From NCBI GenBank assembly GCA_000827325.1, contig KN832874.1, positions 324,044 to 388,043 on the forward strand: 64,000 bases of DNA. The letters run 5' to 3'. Source of the DNA: Oidiodendron maius Zn. Its lineage: Eukaryota; Ascomycota; Leotiomycetes; Myxotrichaceae. The notes below the pieces were generated by a model. It saw nothing but the letters and a program-made list of their open reading frames with translations, made no database searches and was not told the origin of the DNA. Shown here piece after piece: positions 10,461-21,595 of the stretch (within the stretch, counting starts at the first letter, position 1; each line of letters opens with the position of its first letter). The position numbers were made by a program, and so were the translations under genes.

Positions 10461-11878
10461 TGTATCTCCTATCCGGTATATCAGTGAAGCCCGGGAAAAG
10501 ACCAAATTTCTCTACCTGCTCTGCTACAGGCACATCTTCTCCATATTTGAAGTCATCATTGCGGTTTTCAATTCCGGCGTACCACTTGGTTTCATCCCAG
10601 GAACAGCTGTTAGCATTTTTACATGGAACAACATGAAATGTTTCTGGCATTATACCCGTGGGCATTGATCGGTAAGCCTAAAGACAGCCTTCAACTAGCT
10701 TTTGAGCAATTGGCAGATCATCTGGTCGATCGAAGATTCTAGATCCGATTCCCATCATGCCGCCCACAAAACATGTGAGATGCTGCCCTTGAGGGTCGAG
10801 TTCCATCTCGGCAAGGGATATCACGCGCACGTTCCTCGATAAGAGGATGTCGTCTCCCTTTGGAGTCATTGTGAAGAATAAATTTGTCTTCGCTGTGTCA
10901 ATAGCCACTTCGTACAGGTGTCGATACTGCTGAGATGGCCCGCCAAGTAGCATGTATTGCTATTCTTATCAGAATGGGCCAATTCACAGACAAGGGGAAT
11001 GCTTACCTTGGGAAGATATTCGTAGAGTGAATCTGCCATGGCCCCGAGTGTAAACCAAGAGTCTCCTCCAAAATCAGGTTCCTGTGGATTGACAACCGTT
11101 GGCCACATTCCGGGGAGTTTTGACTTTGACTGCGCTTGCTCAAAGCGGTCAGTAATTCGCTGTATAGCGTCGAAGAACTTTGCATCGCCCGTGAGTAGTG
11201 AGAGTCTCGTAAATTCAAGGGATAGAGATCCGAGCTCAGCAGAAAGGGTTCCATTGGCCGATTTCTGGGGCTCACCAGACATTGCTCTGTTGCTGGGTTA
11301 GTAGCTAGATGTAATGGGTAGCCTAAGTACGCCTACCCCTTCCACTGCCATCTTGTGATTGGCATTCTATTAGGGGTATCGGTTGAAAAATTAATATCCT
11401 TTACGGCTTCAACAGTTTCTTCATACTCGGCTTTCAAATCCATAATCCACAGCGTATCCAATGAATCCACCAATGTCGCGGCCCAGCCCCCAAAATGGTT
11501 TCGGGAGCCGCCGGAGATAGGAGCAAGTTCATCTTTCAGCCATGCGTACTCTCTGTACCCCTTCCAGGCGCGGATGAATGTCTCCTTGACAGCTTGGCGC
11601 CTCTTCTCATCAGCACTCGAACCAGTGGTAAATTTATTCTGGATTGAAGGTATTTTGGCCGAGGCACCCGCGGGTAAGGGAATCAGGGACAACAGTGGAT
11701 GGTTTTCAGTCCGAGAACTCCATTGGAACTGGGCATTCTTCGCTGGCGGATGATTGAACTGACCGGGGTCTAGATCAACCAGAGTTGGCCTCGAAGTCCC
11801 CGACGAGAGGAAATAGAAGAACGTGATCAAAGCTACTCCGGTAAGGGCGTAGACCGGAAGCAGCCTCTTCGTCAACAT
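10461..11878 (-). pseudogene. N-terminal part of a GH47 alpha-1,2-mannosidase, broken
   Basis: Class I mannosidases trim Man9GlcNAc2 in the ER or Golgi. Exons 11337-11878, 11007-11286 and from 10959 downward join in phase. The N-terminus is a type II signal anchor (YALTGVALITFFYFLSS). GH47 blocks follow: FGGWAATLVDSLDTLWIMDL, AELGSLSLEFTRLS, LTCFVGGMMGIG and MPTGIMPETFHVVPC. In exon 3 a TAG at 10678-10680 replaces the tryptophan expected between VEGCL and AYRSMPTGIMPE. Past it the frame stays homologous to GFTDIPDRRY near 10462, where similarity ends. The missing C-terminus lies at 6691-6993. The gene is therefore damaged by at least one nonsense codon and one large insertion or rearrangement. 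Confidence 0.8.
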
Positions 11879-12568
11879 GGCGATTGAAGAGGATAGCCAT
11901 GCGAGTGATGTCTAGTAAGAAACATGAGAGATAAAGACGGTAGATTTATCCATGAGGGTTGAGTAAGTTGGCAGGTGGCGTCCAACTTAGGCAAAGCTTA
12001 CCGTGGCTCCGGCCCAGTGCTTTTGCCGTTCTTCATCGAAGTACCTCTGAAGGAAAACTGGTTAAACCTACTGCACCTTAGCTATAAGCACCTAAACTGT
12101 AGCCTCATTTCCGAGAAGGCAAATTGGACGAGTATCTGCTTGCATCGACATTAATAAAAGCAAAATACTCGAGGCAAAAGAACGTAGAAGGCTACTACAG
12201 TTTGGGATCCGTCCCTTGCTCCATGCAAACTCAGCCACTGTTCTTAGTCTCGCAGTCAAGCCACCCCGGATCAACGACGACCTTTCGCACTGTCACTTGA
12301 TGTAAACTTGCATCTATCACCCACTTCTTCAATTTAATTTTAGTATATACTATATTTGTAATGGACCCCTTATCGACGTGGCTATTGCGCATACTCTCGC
12401 CTGTATTCATGATGTTGAATAGGACATAAAATGGTAAATCTCTGAGCTCTAAACACGGCGCATTAAATGAGGCAATTAATATCGCCGCCCTGATTAAGAC
12501 TTGTACAACTAAAAGCTTAAAAACTTGATATTAGATCTGGCCACCACAGGACGTTCTTCTAGTGCTGC
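11879..12568. other. Intergenic, divergent from GH47 relic
   Basis: 5' flank of the GH47 relic and 3' flank of the hydrolase gene. No gene recognised; AT-rich towards 12300-12540. Confidence 0.4.
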
Positions 12569-13575
12569 TCAAGCAGTTTTTGCTATTTCTAGAAGGTCAT
12601 CAATTATACCATCACACTGTCCAACGAAGATCGAGATGTGGCCCTGGCCTTGTATGAGATGCTTCTTGAGTTTCTCTTGAGGCAAATGCTCAGCAAGCCA
12701 TTCCCCATGAGAAAATGGGACCATTTTGTCTTCGCTTCCTTGATAAAGAAGAAGTGGCACTTTGATTTCGCTGAGATCAAAGCCCCACGGTTTGACAAAG
12801 GTCAGGTCGTCGTCAACCCAGCCGTCAGAACCGACTCTGAGACCTTCATTCATCAATTCAACCATGTGTTGGCCCATTTCACTACTCTGGACAAGTGCCT
12901 CCTTATCCACTGTAGGGAGGAGGCTAGACATCGCTTCTATTATACCAGCGACGTCCGCGTTTAGAATTTCCGCCCTTTGTGCTGCACAATACTCCTGCAG
13001 CGCCTCTTCTCCTTGCAGAGTGGCGTTGGTTTCGTCGATATCTAACATCAGGCACGAGTTAAGTTCTTTTCAGGACGAAGAGAATAAAATGTCTCACTCA
13101 CTGTCCTGTCCCTGACCAGCCGTCCAGTCTAATCCTTCGGCATCGTAGGGGGCTATGCCAGCAACACACACCGCAGCGACACAACCAGGTAATCGAGCTG
13201 CACAGGCTAGAGCATGCGGGCCTTTTCCCGCCATCAGTCTGTATTGCGTAAACTTTCGAGGGGTAAAGAAAACATACCGCCGCCGCTCCAACCTCCCACG
13301 ATGCATTGCTTCACATCCAAATGCTCGTTAAGAGCGTGGATATCCGCCACCGCATCGACGATTTTCCTTCCCTTATTTCGTGACGAGCCGCCGTATCCAG
13401 CTCTCGAGAGCGTTATGACCTTGACTCCTTTCTTCTCACAGGCAGCCAAAATATTAGGGACAGGTATATATGACCCTGGAGTCCCATGGATCCAGACCAA
13501 GGGATATCCATTTTCCGGGCCATTCACGGCATAATCGACATACCTTCCGTCTGGGAGTTGGAATTGTTGGGCCAT
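12569..13575 (-). CDS. Alpha/beta hydrolase
   Basis: Three exons, 13278-13575, 13102-13221 and 12569-13041, give 296 residues in phase. The fold is clear: the oxyanion-hole region VWIHGTPGS, a GYGGSS turn, and the nucleophile elbow GGWSGGG with Ser followed by [11 protein letters not shown]. Late in the protein come [17 protein letters not shown], with the likely catalytic Asp, and the His in GQGHISIF. I start at the ATG at 13575 ([13 protein letters not shown]); the open frame extends upstream without a better start. No signal peptide is seen, so it is probably cytosolic. The substrate cannot be inferred; the closest style is the proline-iminopeptidase/epoxide-hydrolase-like group of small fungal hydrolases. 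Confidence 0.85.
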
Positions 13576-16100
13576 GGCTTGGATTTTCCTATAATTTTTC
13601 TCTCTACTAATACGCCGGTTGTTGAAGTAACATGTATCCTTAGACATACGGAGCTTACAGTAGTTATCCGACCTTCTGTCAGCACCTGCTGCTCTCAATC
13701 TAGTGCGAGTCCACAATTTCGCCTGGCAGGATACACCGTCACTACCCGGCGGCGTGAGACATTGCAACCCGGCACACCATCTCTTTTTTGTAAATTCCAC
13801 CAAATCACCTTTTTGCCCCAATTTTACATCGCGTAAATAGTGCAATATATGCAGCACTAATATGTATAAAATAATCCGAATTGCCATTTCGAAAACAGCA
13901 TACGCCAAAAAACCGCTTGATTATCATGGTCCCTGCGCAAGCTCCCCACTCTCAATTCCAGTCCTGTCAAGCCAATTTACGTCGTGAAAGCAATGCGTGT
14001 CGGTGGCTAAGAAGGTGACTCATATCGTCTATAATTTGCTGAAGAAGACTAATTCGGGCAGTTCAAGAGCTGGCATGTCTCTTTCCTGATTACTCTACTA
14101 TAGCCCTCCGATTCGGATAGTGTGTAGATTATAACTATGCGCTTCCCTACCAGAGGGCAAGATTTTTTATCGAAGCTCCTTGCCTAGGATAACATTGCAA
14201 CTTGGACATGATCTGTCATACATTGAATGGAGCAAATGGTCTGAACTTTCCCCCAACGTAATTGGCACGCTGTACTGGATGTACAGCGCCTGGGCTAGCA
14301 GCTGTGGCTTCATTGCGTTTCGCTTTCCCCCCAGAGTATTCTGGTCTCTCAACTATATTTGGGAAGTCTGAACTCATGCTATTAGCAGGAGAGCGTCCCC
14401 GCGTGGCTGCGAGTTGAACGATTAGAAATGGAAAACTGATTAAATAAACAACTCGCCGAGTACATACGGAGTCCAGAGCTGCAGCTGATCAATAGACTGG
14501 GATATTGTCTTGCATGTTGGCTGGGGCTTTCTGCTCTCTCAGCCCGTCTCAGCCCCTCTTTCCAACCCATTCCACACACTTGACCACGACCGCTTCTATT
14601 CCGCCCGTGGTTACTTTTTGGAAGATATATACGTAAAATAGCCGGCATTGTATACAGTTAGTGCTTTACTGGCTATATGTAGATTACTGAACTCAGTGAG
14701 CTGCCTTCTAATTTGCTTAGATTCTTCATGCTCCGTTCACATGCAGATAAAAAGTGATAAAGAATGCACCTACATGCGTCAGCAAAGATGGCACTCATAA
14801 TGAGCGGATAATGTTGTTTATCCAGCCCGAAGTCTGTCCGTTTTTTAATATACTGCTCACTCTTGACAGCATATGGTTTCGGATTCCCAACCACGGCAAT
14901 GGAGTTTATCCCACCTGAAACACAAGGTGTAGTATCAATAGTGATATCGCTCATTACTATACCTTATAACTTGCTTACCACTGGAAGTCCAATATTTCTC
15001 CCAATAGATTTGTATTCACCTAAAACGACAAAGCACAAGTTAATTGGTTGTAGTGTAGTTCATATTAGGTTTGGATGGCTTATTATACCCTGTTTAGCCA
15101 CGTGTCTTAGCTGCTTTCGACCGTAATTCATGCACGTTAGCAGCGTTCCACGGAAGAACACATATGCAACTGGTGACATCAGCCAATTTCCTCATGGGAA
15201 CGGTTAGTGATGCCCGAAGTCCCAATACGTAAATTATAATGCAACATTGCGTCAAGAAACCTCTAAGTGATGGTCACTTACAGTCTGCAGCATAATGCAT
15301 ATTAGCTACATGCCAATGAACCCCATTTCACCCCTGAAAGAGGACTACTTCCTGCAGCACAAAATATAAGCATTCTGCATAGTTCTCAATAGCATATTTT
15401 AAAGAAGGTCACCTACAATCCATAGAAGCCAGCAGATTAGTTGCTTGTAATAGCAACTCCCTGCATTTCCTGGATAGTTACTCACGGATTGAAGAATTAC
15501 AACGATAGACTTCTTATGGCAGCGGTCCTTCATACCTTTAAATAATGTTACTGACATGCTAGAGCGTAAAATATTAGCCGGTTTTGATGGTACTTGACGC
15601 GGACAGCTGGAATGAATCAGTTTTGAGCACGAGAAGAGTTCCTATTTGTCAATATGAGATTTATTTCACGTATGGCCCGCGAGCTCTCGTTTGTCTTCTG
15701 CCTGCAATGTGCAAAGTAACTAGAGAAATAGCCTCTGTAATAAACCGGGGATCATTAATGTGAAGACGTCGTCCTCAGGACCTTTGCCATCTAGGGTGGC
15801 AGTCCGTGCCTGGCAGGTTAGGGGTGTCCCCCACACGGAGGGAAGCGAAATTACAATATCGCTAAGGAAACGGAATCCCAGCATGACATTCAAAGTCATC
15901 AGGGCAAGTAAGTATACAGGAATGCGCAATAAATATCAGTCGCCGCCTTCTCATTGGCCTCTCGCATTGGGCTCTCTTCAACGGCCACCAATTGGCGCAA
16001 CTGATGCTCAGCTCGAGGACATTTGAGTCGTGCAATCTTGTATTCTGTTGTCTCACTACCGCGCCTCTTTTGTTTCCGGTTCTCCTCTTCCGCCATCCCA
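13576..16100. other. Gene-poor 2.5-kb interval
   Basis: No complete gene recognised. Frames near 14670-15050 on the minus strand look exon-like but could not be joined or assigned. The rest is noncoding in appearance. Confidence 0.35.
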
Positions 16101-18087
16101 ATGAATTGGCTCAGGATGGAAGTCATTTCGGCCGTAACCTCGTGGCTTATGAGCCTGGCGTGTCAAAGTGTGCCTATTGCCCGCAATTGGCTCGGTGGCT
16201 TTACCCCATGTCAGATTGACGACCTGACGGAACTCTGGAAGAAGTTATCGCCCAGTGCCAAGATATATTACCCAGGATCAGAGGACTTCGAAGAGGCTAC
16301 AGCACGGTGGTCTGTATTGGATGCTCCCAAAGTGAATGTTGTGGTCGTTCCCGGTACGGAGAATGATGTTGCTGAGACAGTAATTTTCTCTTTCTTCCTT
16401 CTCCCTTCTTTCTTCTTTCTAGCATCTTTTGCGTCCGCTATAAAAGTCACCACTTTACGCATGATAAGTTGATAAGCTCACAGTGATGAGTCGCTAATCA
16501 CGGTGATTCAGGTGAAATACGCAAATCAGAAGGAATTGCCCTTCCTTGCGTTCAATGGCGCACATGCCGCAATCACCACTCTAGGGAAGATGGATCATGG
16601 CATTGAGATCTATCTAAATCAGTTGAGCAGCGTTGAAATTGCCAAAGACGGAAAAACTGCAACGTTTGGGGGCGGAATCATGTCCAAGAACGTCACAGAT
16701 GCGCTCTGGGCAGCGGGAAAACAGACAGGTGAGCCTACGCTCCCCGGTATTACTTAATACTATGAGTACAGAAATATAGGATGATGACCATGAGAAACAG
16801 TGACAGGGACTTGTGAATGTGTTAGTCTTCTTGGGCCCGCACTTGGAGGAGGTCACGGATGGCTCCAGGGACACTATGGACTCATCGCAGACCAGTTTGT
16901 TTCCATGGTCGTCTTGGCAGACGGAAGCTTGCAAACCATCGACGCAACGTCTGATCTCTTCTGGGCTATGAAGGGCGCTGGTGCCAACTTTGGCATCGTG
17001 ACCTCTCTGATCTCCAAGATCTACAATATCCAGTATAGCAACTGGGCGATTGACACTCTCATCTTCAGTGGTAAGAAAGTCGAGGCAGTTTACCAAGCTG
17101 CCAACGACTGCCTCTTAAAGAACGGCACCCAGTCAGCGAATGTCATCAACTGGTCGTACTGGCTAAATATTCCCGCCATTGACCCGAACAATGTGAGTAC
17201 ATAACTGATCAGCGAGAGATACCCTCCCGACTTATCATGCTCAGCCTGTCATCCTATTCTACATTATCCAAGAAGGCGTGGACGTTGTCGATCCGGCCTA
17301 TACTGAGCCCTTCCATGATATCGGTCCGCTCTCCGAGACAGCCACTGGAGGAAGCTATATTGATCTCGCTACTTGGACTGGCATCGCCCTCGACGCTCCA
17401 CCATGCCAGAAAGATGGGCTTGTCAACCCACGCTTCCCCATCTACCTCCAAACATACAACGTCCCGGCCCAGAAGCGGGCATACAACCAGTTCGCATCTG
17501 CCGTCAGCGGAGCCTCGGTTTTCAACAACTCGATCTTCATGTTCGAGGGCTACTCTATGGAGGGTGTTCACGCTATCGCCGGCGATTCTGCCGCCTTTGC
17601 CTACCGGAGCGAGAACCTCCTTGCCGCCCCGCTCATCACTTATGCTCCCGCCGGGTCGGACCTTGACCAGCAGGCCGCCCAGCTTGGCGATCAGCTTCGA
17701 CAGGTTCTTCATGATGCCAGCGGACGCACAGACTTGCGTGCATACGTCAACTATGCTCATGGAGACGAGACGCTGGAGCAGTGGTATGGGAGTGAGGCGT
17801 GGCGCCAGAGCCGGTTGCGGGCGTTGAAGAAGAAATATGATCCCGAGGGAAAGTTCAGCTTTTTGCACCGATTGCATAGATGGAAAGGGATGATCTGTTC
17901 GGTCTGGACCAGAGCACCGACTTCAAGATCATCATTTGCACGTGGGTCTCATATTCCTAGGAATTGCGGTGGAGAATCTGGAAACAAATTCTATCTTATA
18001 AATTACCCACAAGACCACCGTCTAACCCATAGGGGCAGTTATCTTACGGGTAGGAAATTAGAAGACTATTACTGGTCAATTAAATAG
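16101..18087 (+). CDS. FAD-linked (berberine-bridge-type) oxidoreductase, shifted C-terminus
   Basis: Exons 16101-16379, 16512-16728, 16807-17192 and 17245-18087 join in phase (574 residues as written). The FAD_binding_4 domain includes FLAFNGAHAAITTLG, whose His aligns with the flavin-linking His. It also has GTCECVSLLGPALGGGHGW, whose Cys aligns with the second flavin-linking residue, so bicovalent FAD is plausible. The BBE domain sits at the C-terminus: NYAHGDETLEQWYGSEAW, then LKKKYDPEGKFSF. Family members normally stop right after a sequence like FSFYAPIA. Here the codons for APIA and a TAG are present one base out of frame after the run of T at about 17860-17864, so the written frame runs on for about 70 unrelated residues. 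The N-terminus may be a signal peptide starting at Met6. Substrate unknown. Confidence 0.8.
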
Positions 18088-18998
18088 AAAGAAATTTTTA
18101 TATCAATTTAATTGCCTTATTCGCCTTAGTCTATCAAGTAGCTTAATGTGATGGACGGAATCGAGCAGATGTATTCTAAGTATGCTCGCTAATTTCTTAT
18201 TGCATACATAGGTCCCCATACATTAATAACTCTTGATTACACGCTCATTATGTCGCCATCTCCTTCGTGTGTTTTCCCGGTGCAAATGTGAGCGTAAAAG
18301 CGCCTCGCCACCACTAGTCATGCCTACTTGGTCAGATAAACTAGGCGGCATAGCAAAATTGTCAGAGTCGGCAACTTTAAGCCGCTTGGACGCGCAAGAA
18401 TGAGTATCAATATCGCCACACTAGTATGGAGAACTGCGAGATAGTATAGCTCTTAACAGACCATGCGGCATACGAAGAAGGACTGCGGAGAGACAGCGAG
18501 GATAAGGATATAATATATGGTAATTGGTATTTCGTTCCTATTGTAATTGTGTTCATGTGGAATATTGAGGAAGAAAGCCGTAGTATATGCGTCTGATTAC
18601 GTCTTCATTTAATCTTTCAAACTGCATTACCCACACCTTTGCAAAATAAGACTACTCTAGTAATATTTCAAGTCGGTGGAGATAATGGCGCGCCAATGAC
18701 CTAGATGTACCCCCAGGACAAACATAAACGGGAAGCAATAAAGCCGTAATCAGGTCAATGGATTATGATATATAACAACTCTTTTCCGTATAAAGACGAT
18801 ATCATGACCTTGATATCCATAGCCATGAAGCAGTAGAATTTTAGAAGGATCGACGAATAACATTATGCAGGCACCCACTGACTTAAGATTTCGCACTTGG
18901 CACACTAAATCGTGCCATGTTTCGTTTAGCATAGCGTCGGAAAAACTCCATGAGAATGCATCTAGACAAGATGAGACGGATAGCCCTATCGCTTGAGG
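18088..18998. other. Intergenic, convergent 3' flanks
   Basis: AT-rich sequence between two convergent genes. No gene, repeat array or RNA gene recognised. Confidence 0.4.
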
Positions 18999-20909
18999 CT
19001 AGCCAAACACCTTCACCCAGTCAAACAGGGGATTCATAATGGCCTCCTCCGCACAATCAAAGAATTTCTCCCCCCTGAAGCTAAATTCCTTGATGCACGA
19101 TTCCTGTGCATCTTGATACTGGCGATTGATGCATGCCTTGACTACATTCGCATAGTCGATTCCGACTTCTGCCTTTACACTACCTGAGTCAAGGAGCTTG
19201 CTGGCAGTCACGAAGTCCAGAGAGGCAGGGTCGAGCGTCTTCTCTAGCCCGCCAAGCCAGTTCGATGGCTTTTCATCTCGGATATCCTGCATAGACTTTC
19301 CAAAGCCTAGCTCAATTAGAGCGCAACCCAGCTTCACTAGAACAAACCCGGTAGGCTCCCCGACTAGCAGGTTCAGAATGGTGTCGGGCTTCGTAATTTC
19401 ACTTCTCGGGACGGCCAGCTGGGATGAATAGAATTGCTGCGTGACGAACAGACTGTAGGCGTCGTCTCGCGGTTCGGAGTACTCCTCCTCCTCTACCTTT
19501 TCATCGATCTGCACCTCGATCTTCCTGACAAAACAGTGCTCATCCCAAGTCCACGAATTATCAATCCAAGGGGTGGTGCAGAGCTGAAGAACTGCCAAGC
19601 AGAGCTGGAAAGCGATCTGCAGGCGCTTCTTAGTACTAAGTGCCGGCGACCCTGTTTTGATCAAGTCTGATGTGCGGAGAATGTCGTTGGCCCCCTCCTC
19701 AGTGCTCTGTCCCTTGTTAATGCTGAGTCTGTACTTCTTATTTTCTTTCTGAAGGACGCCAAGGATTGCTTCTTTCTGCTCGGCTTCCCCTTGAAAATTG
19801 TTGATCGCTGCACACAAGTCTTGGATGACCTCTTTCTTGTCGGAGTGTCCGCTTTCCCGGCATGGCGAAACCGATATCGAGCAGCTCCTCCTCTTTTGGG
19901 AAGCTTCACTTAGTGATCGCAGCTCTGGAGCGGGAAGAGAGGTGGCTCTCGCTTTGTGCATAGTGTTCCTGGGAGGGTAAAATCAGCTATAGAGTAATTC
20001 GCTCTCGTGTATTAACTTACGCTTCATTCAGCTTGTCGTCAAAAAATGCTTTCTCCTTTCCGTTTGTTGAAATGGTGCTTTCAGGTTCTGAATCGGTCGT
20101 AGTGTTTGGCCAAAGAATGAGCTCTGGCGTCCAACAAGAGCTACTTGTTTTTGTCGGAGAAAACGGTGCCTGGCAAGACGGGCAGTGGCATCCGAGGGTA
20201 GCTAGGTGCGGCTCGTCGCATGTGCAGTCATAACCGTGGCGCATAATATCGTAGAGTTCTCGCAGATCAATATTCTCCCGATGAAGGAATCTGATGCACT
20301 CAGGCCGCGAGGCTTTGCATTGTGTGATGGGGTGAGAGATCGAAATGGCATCGGCTTCTAGCAGTCGACGCAGATCCCTATTAATCTCGGACACAGCAAT
20401 CAAATTCATCTGGACCCTCGACTTGGGTGAGTTGGCTCGGGCTGCTCTGAGTCTGGTCCTGAACTTCTCGAGAACTTCCTAATTTGGAGCTGGTTAACGT
20501 TGAATTCTTGAACCGAGAGAAAAGGAGTGTTTACGGTGCCACGACTGATATTGGTCAGTTCAATCTCAAGGGCCTTGAGGCGCTTGTTCATATCAAGCAG
20601 TAGGTCCAAAAGGTGAGACGATTTGATGGGCCCGAGTCGGTCAAGGAGCTCTTTGTGAAGCTCTCCATCTCGCCATGTCCCTGCTATATCGGACGATGAT
20701 CGGTCCAGCAGCCTCTCGATCACTGACGTGGACACAACTGGCTCAAGCAGGTTCCGCACGAACTGGTCATATATGAGGGCTTCGGTCTTGAGTTTGCGGA
20801 TCAGACATGAAGCAGTGTGGCCTGGCTTTGCCTCTCCGTAGAGCTTTACAGCCGTCTCGACAATGGGATAAAGAGCCAAGACCAGTCCAATCACCTCCCA
20901 GCCTGACAT
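18999..20909 (-). CDS. DUF7580 / HeLo-like N-terminal protein
   Basis: Three exons, 20535-20909, 20021-20478 and 18999-19968, give 600 residues in phase. The N-terminus MSGWEVIGLVLALYPIVETA is the hydrophobic helix pattern of fungal prion-inhibition/HeLo-like and DUF7580 proteins. It is followed by a helical region of about 120 residues. The middle has a Cys-rich patch (CTCDEPHLATLGCHCPSC) and a disordered linker. The C-terminal half has the DUF7580 signature: KKRLQIAFQLCLAVLQL, TPWIDNSWTWDEH, and late GCALIELGFGKSM with conserved charged residues; it resembles a degraded kinase-like fold. HeLo-type domains in this wider group can drive membrane-directed cell death, but activity here is inference. 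It is transcribed divergently from the NLR gene, 686 bp away. Confidence 0.8.
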
Positions 20910-21595
20910 CGCGGAGCGGAAACTTATGACCGCTGCGGACTATATTACCAGGGAAAGTAAAGATGCCCCGGAGGAGGAGGGCTAGGAGCTTCTGAGAGAA
21001 AATATGGCTTTGAACTACGCCCGCTGCTGTGGAGGCGTTGTAATCGACTGCCTTTGGCTTCATAGCATGATTGCATGCACAAAGAGGGCAAAGACGGCAG
21101 CGGGAAGAGCCTCGCCGCGGCCCCCAAACAATAGCGGGCGCTTTATCTTCGCTGGCAGCGTGAGGCTGGCATATCATTGCATATCGTTGCATATCGCTTG
21201 CCGCCGCCTTGCATGGCGAACGGTTTTGGCATCGCGAACATCAAATGGAGCGCCTGCCCGCACCCATGTGGTGTTCGCGGCCGGGAAAGCTGCCAGGGCG
21301 CCCTGACTAGATCAGGCTGCTAGGCCGCAGGCAGAATCAGCGGAATCATTGTGCAGCCAGGGTAGAATACCTGCCATGGTCCAGCCTTGCGATGTTGATG
21401 GCAGGCCCGCTCTCGCAGTTACCCAGCGGCGACGACGAAGACCTCTCTGGTCCCGCACTCGTCTCTATGGCTTCGCCTCCTGTCGCTTTCCTACGGCGCC
21501 ACACATTCTTAGTCCTCCCTCTGGGCTGAATTTGGCGTCTTGAACATAGTCCCTTCTTCACCTTCTCGTCCATCGGGCGTATACATGCCTCCCTT
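20910..21595. promoter_or_regulatory. Shared divergent promoter of the DUF7580 and NLR genes
   Basis: 686 bp separate two start codons pointing away from each other. At 21169-21198 three near-identical 10-bp units (gcatatcatt, gcatatcgtt, gcatatcgct) occur in tandem and could be a binding site cluster. No classical TATA box was singled out. Confidence 0.45.

Noticed and set aside
14670-15050. Exon-like minus-strand frames (GGINSIAVVGNPKPYAV and neighbours)
   Set aside because: They look protein-like and have a possible intron, but no phase-consistent model and no family could be found.
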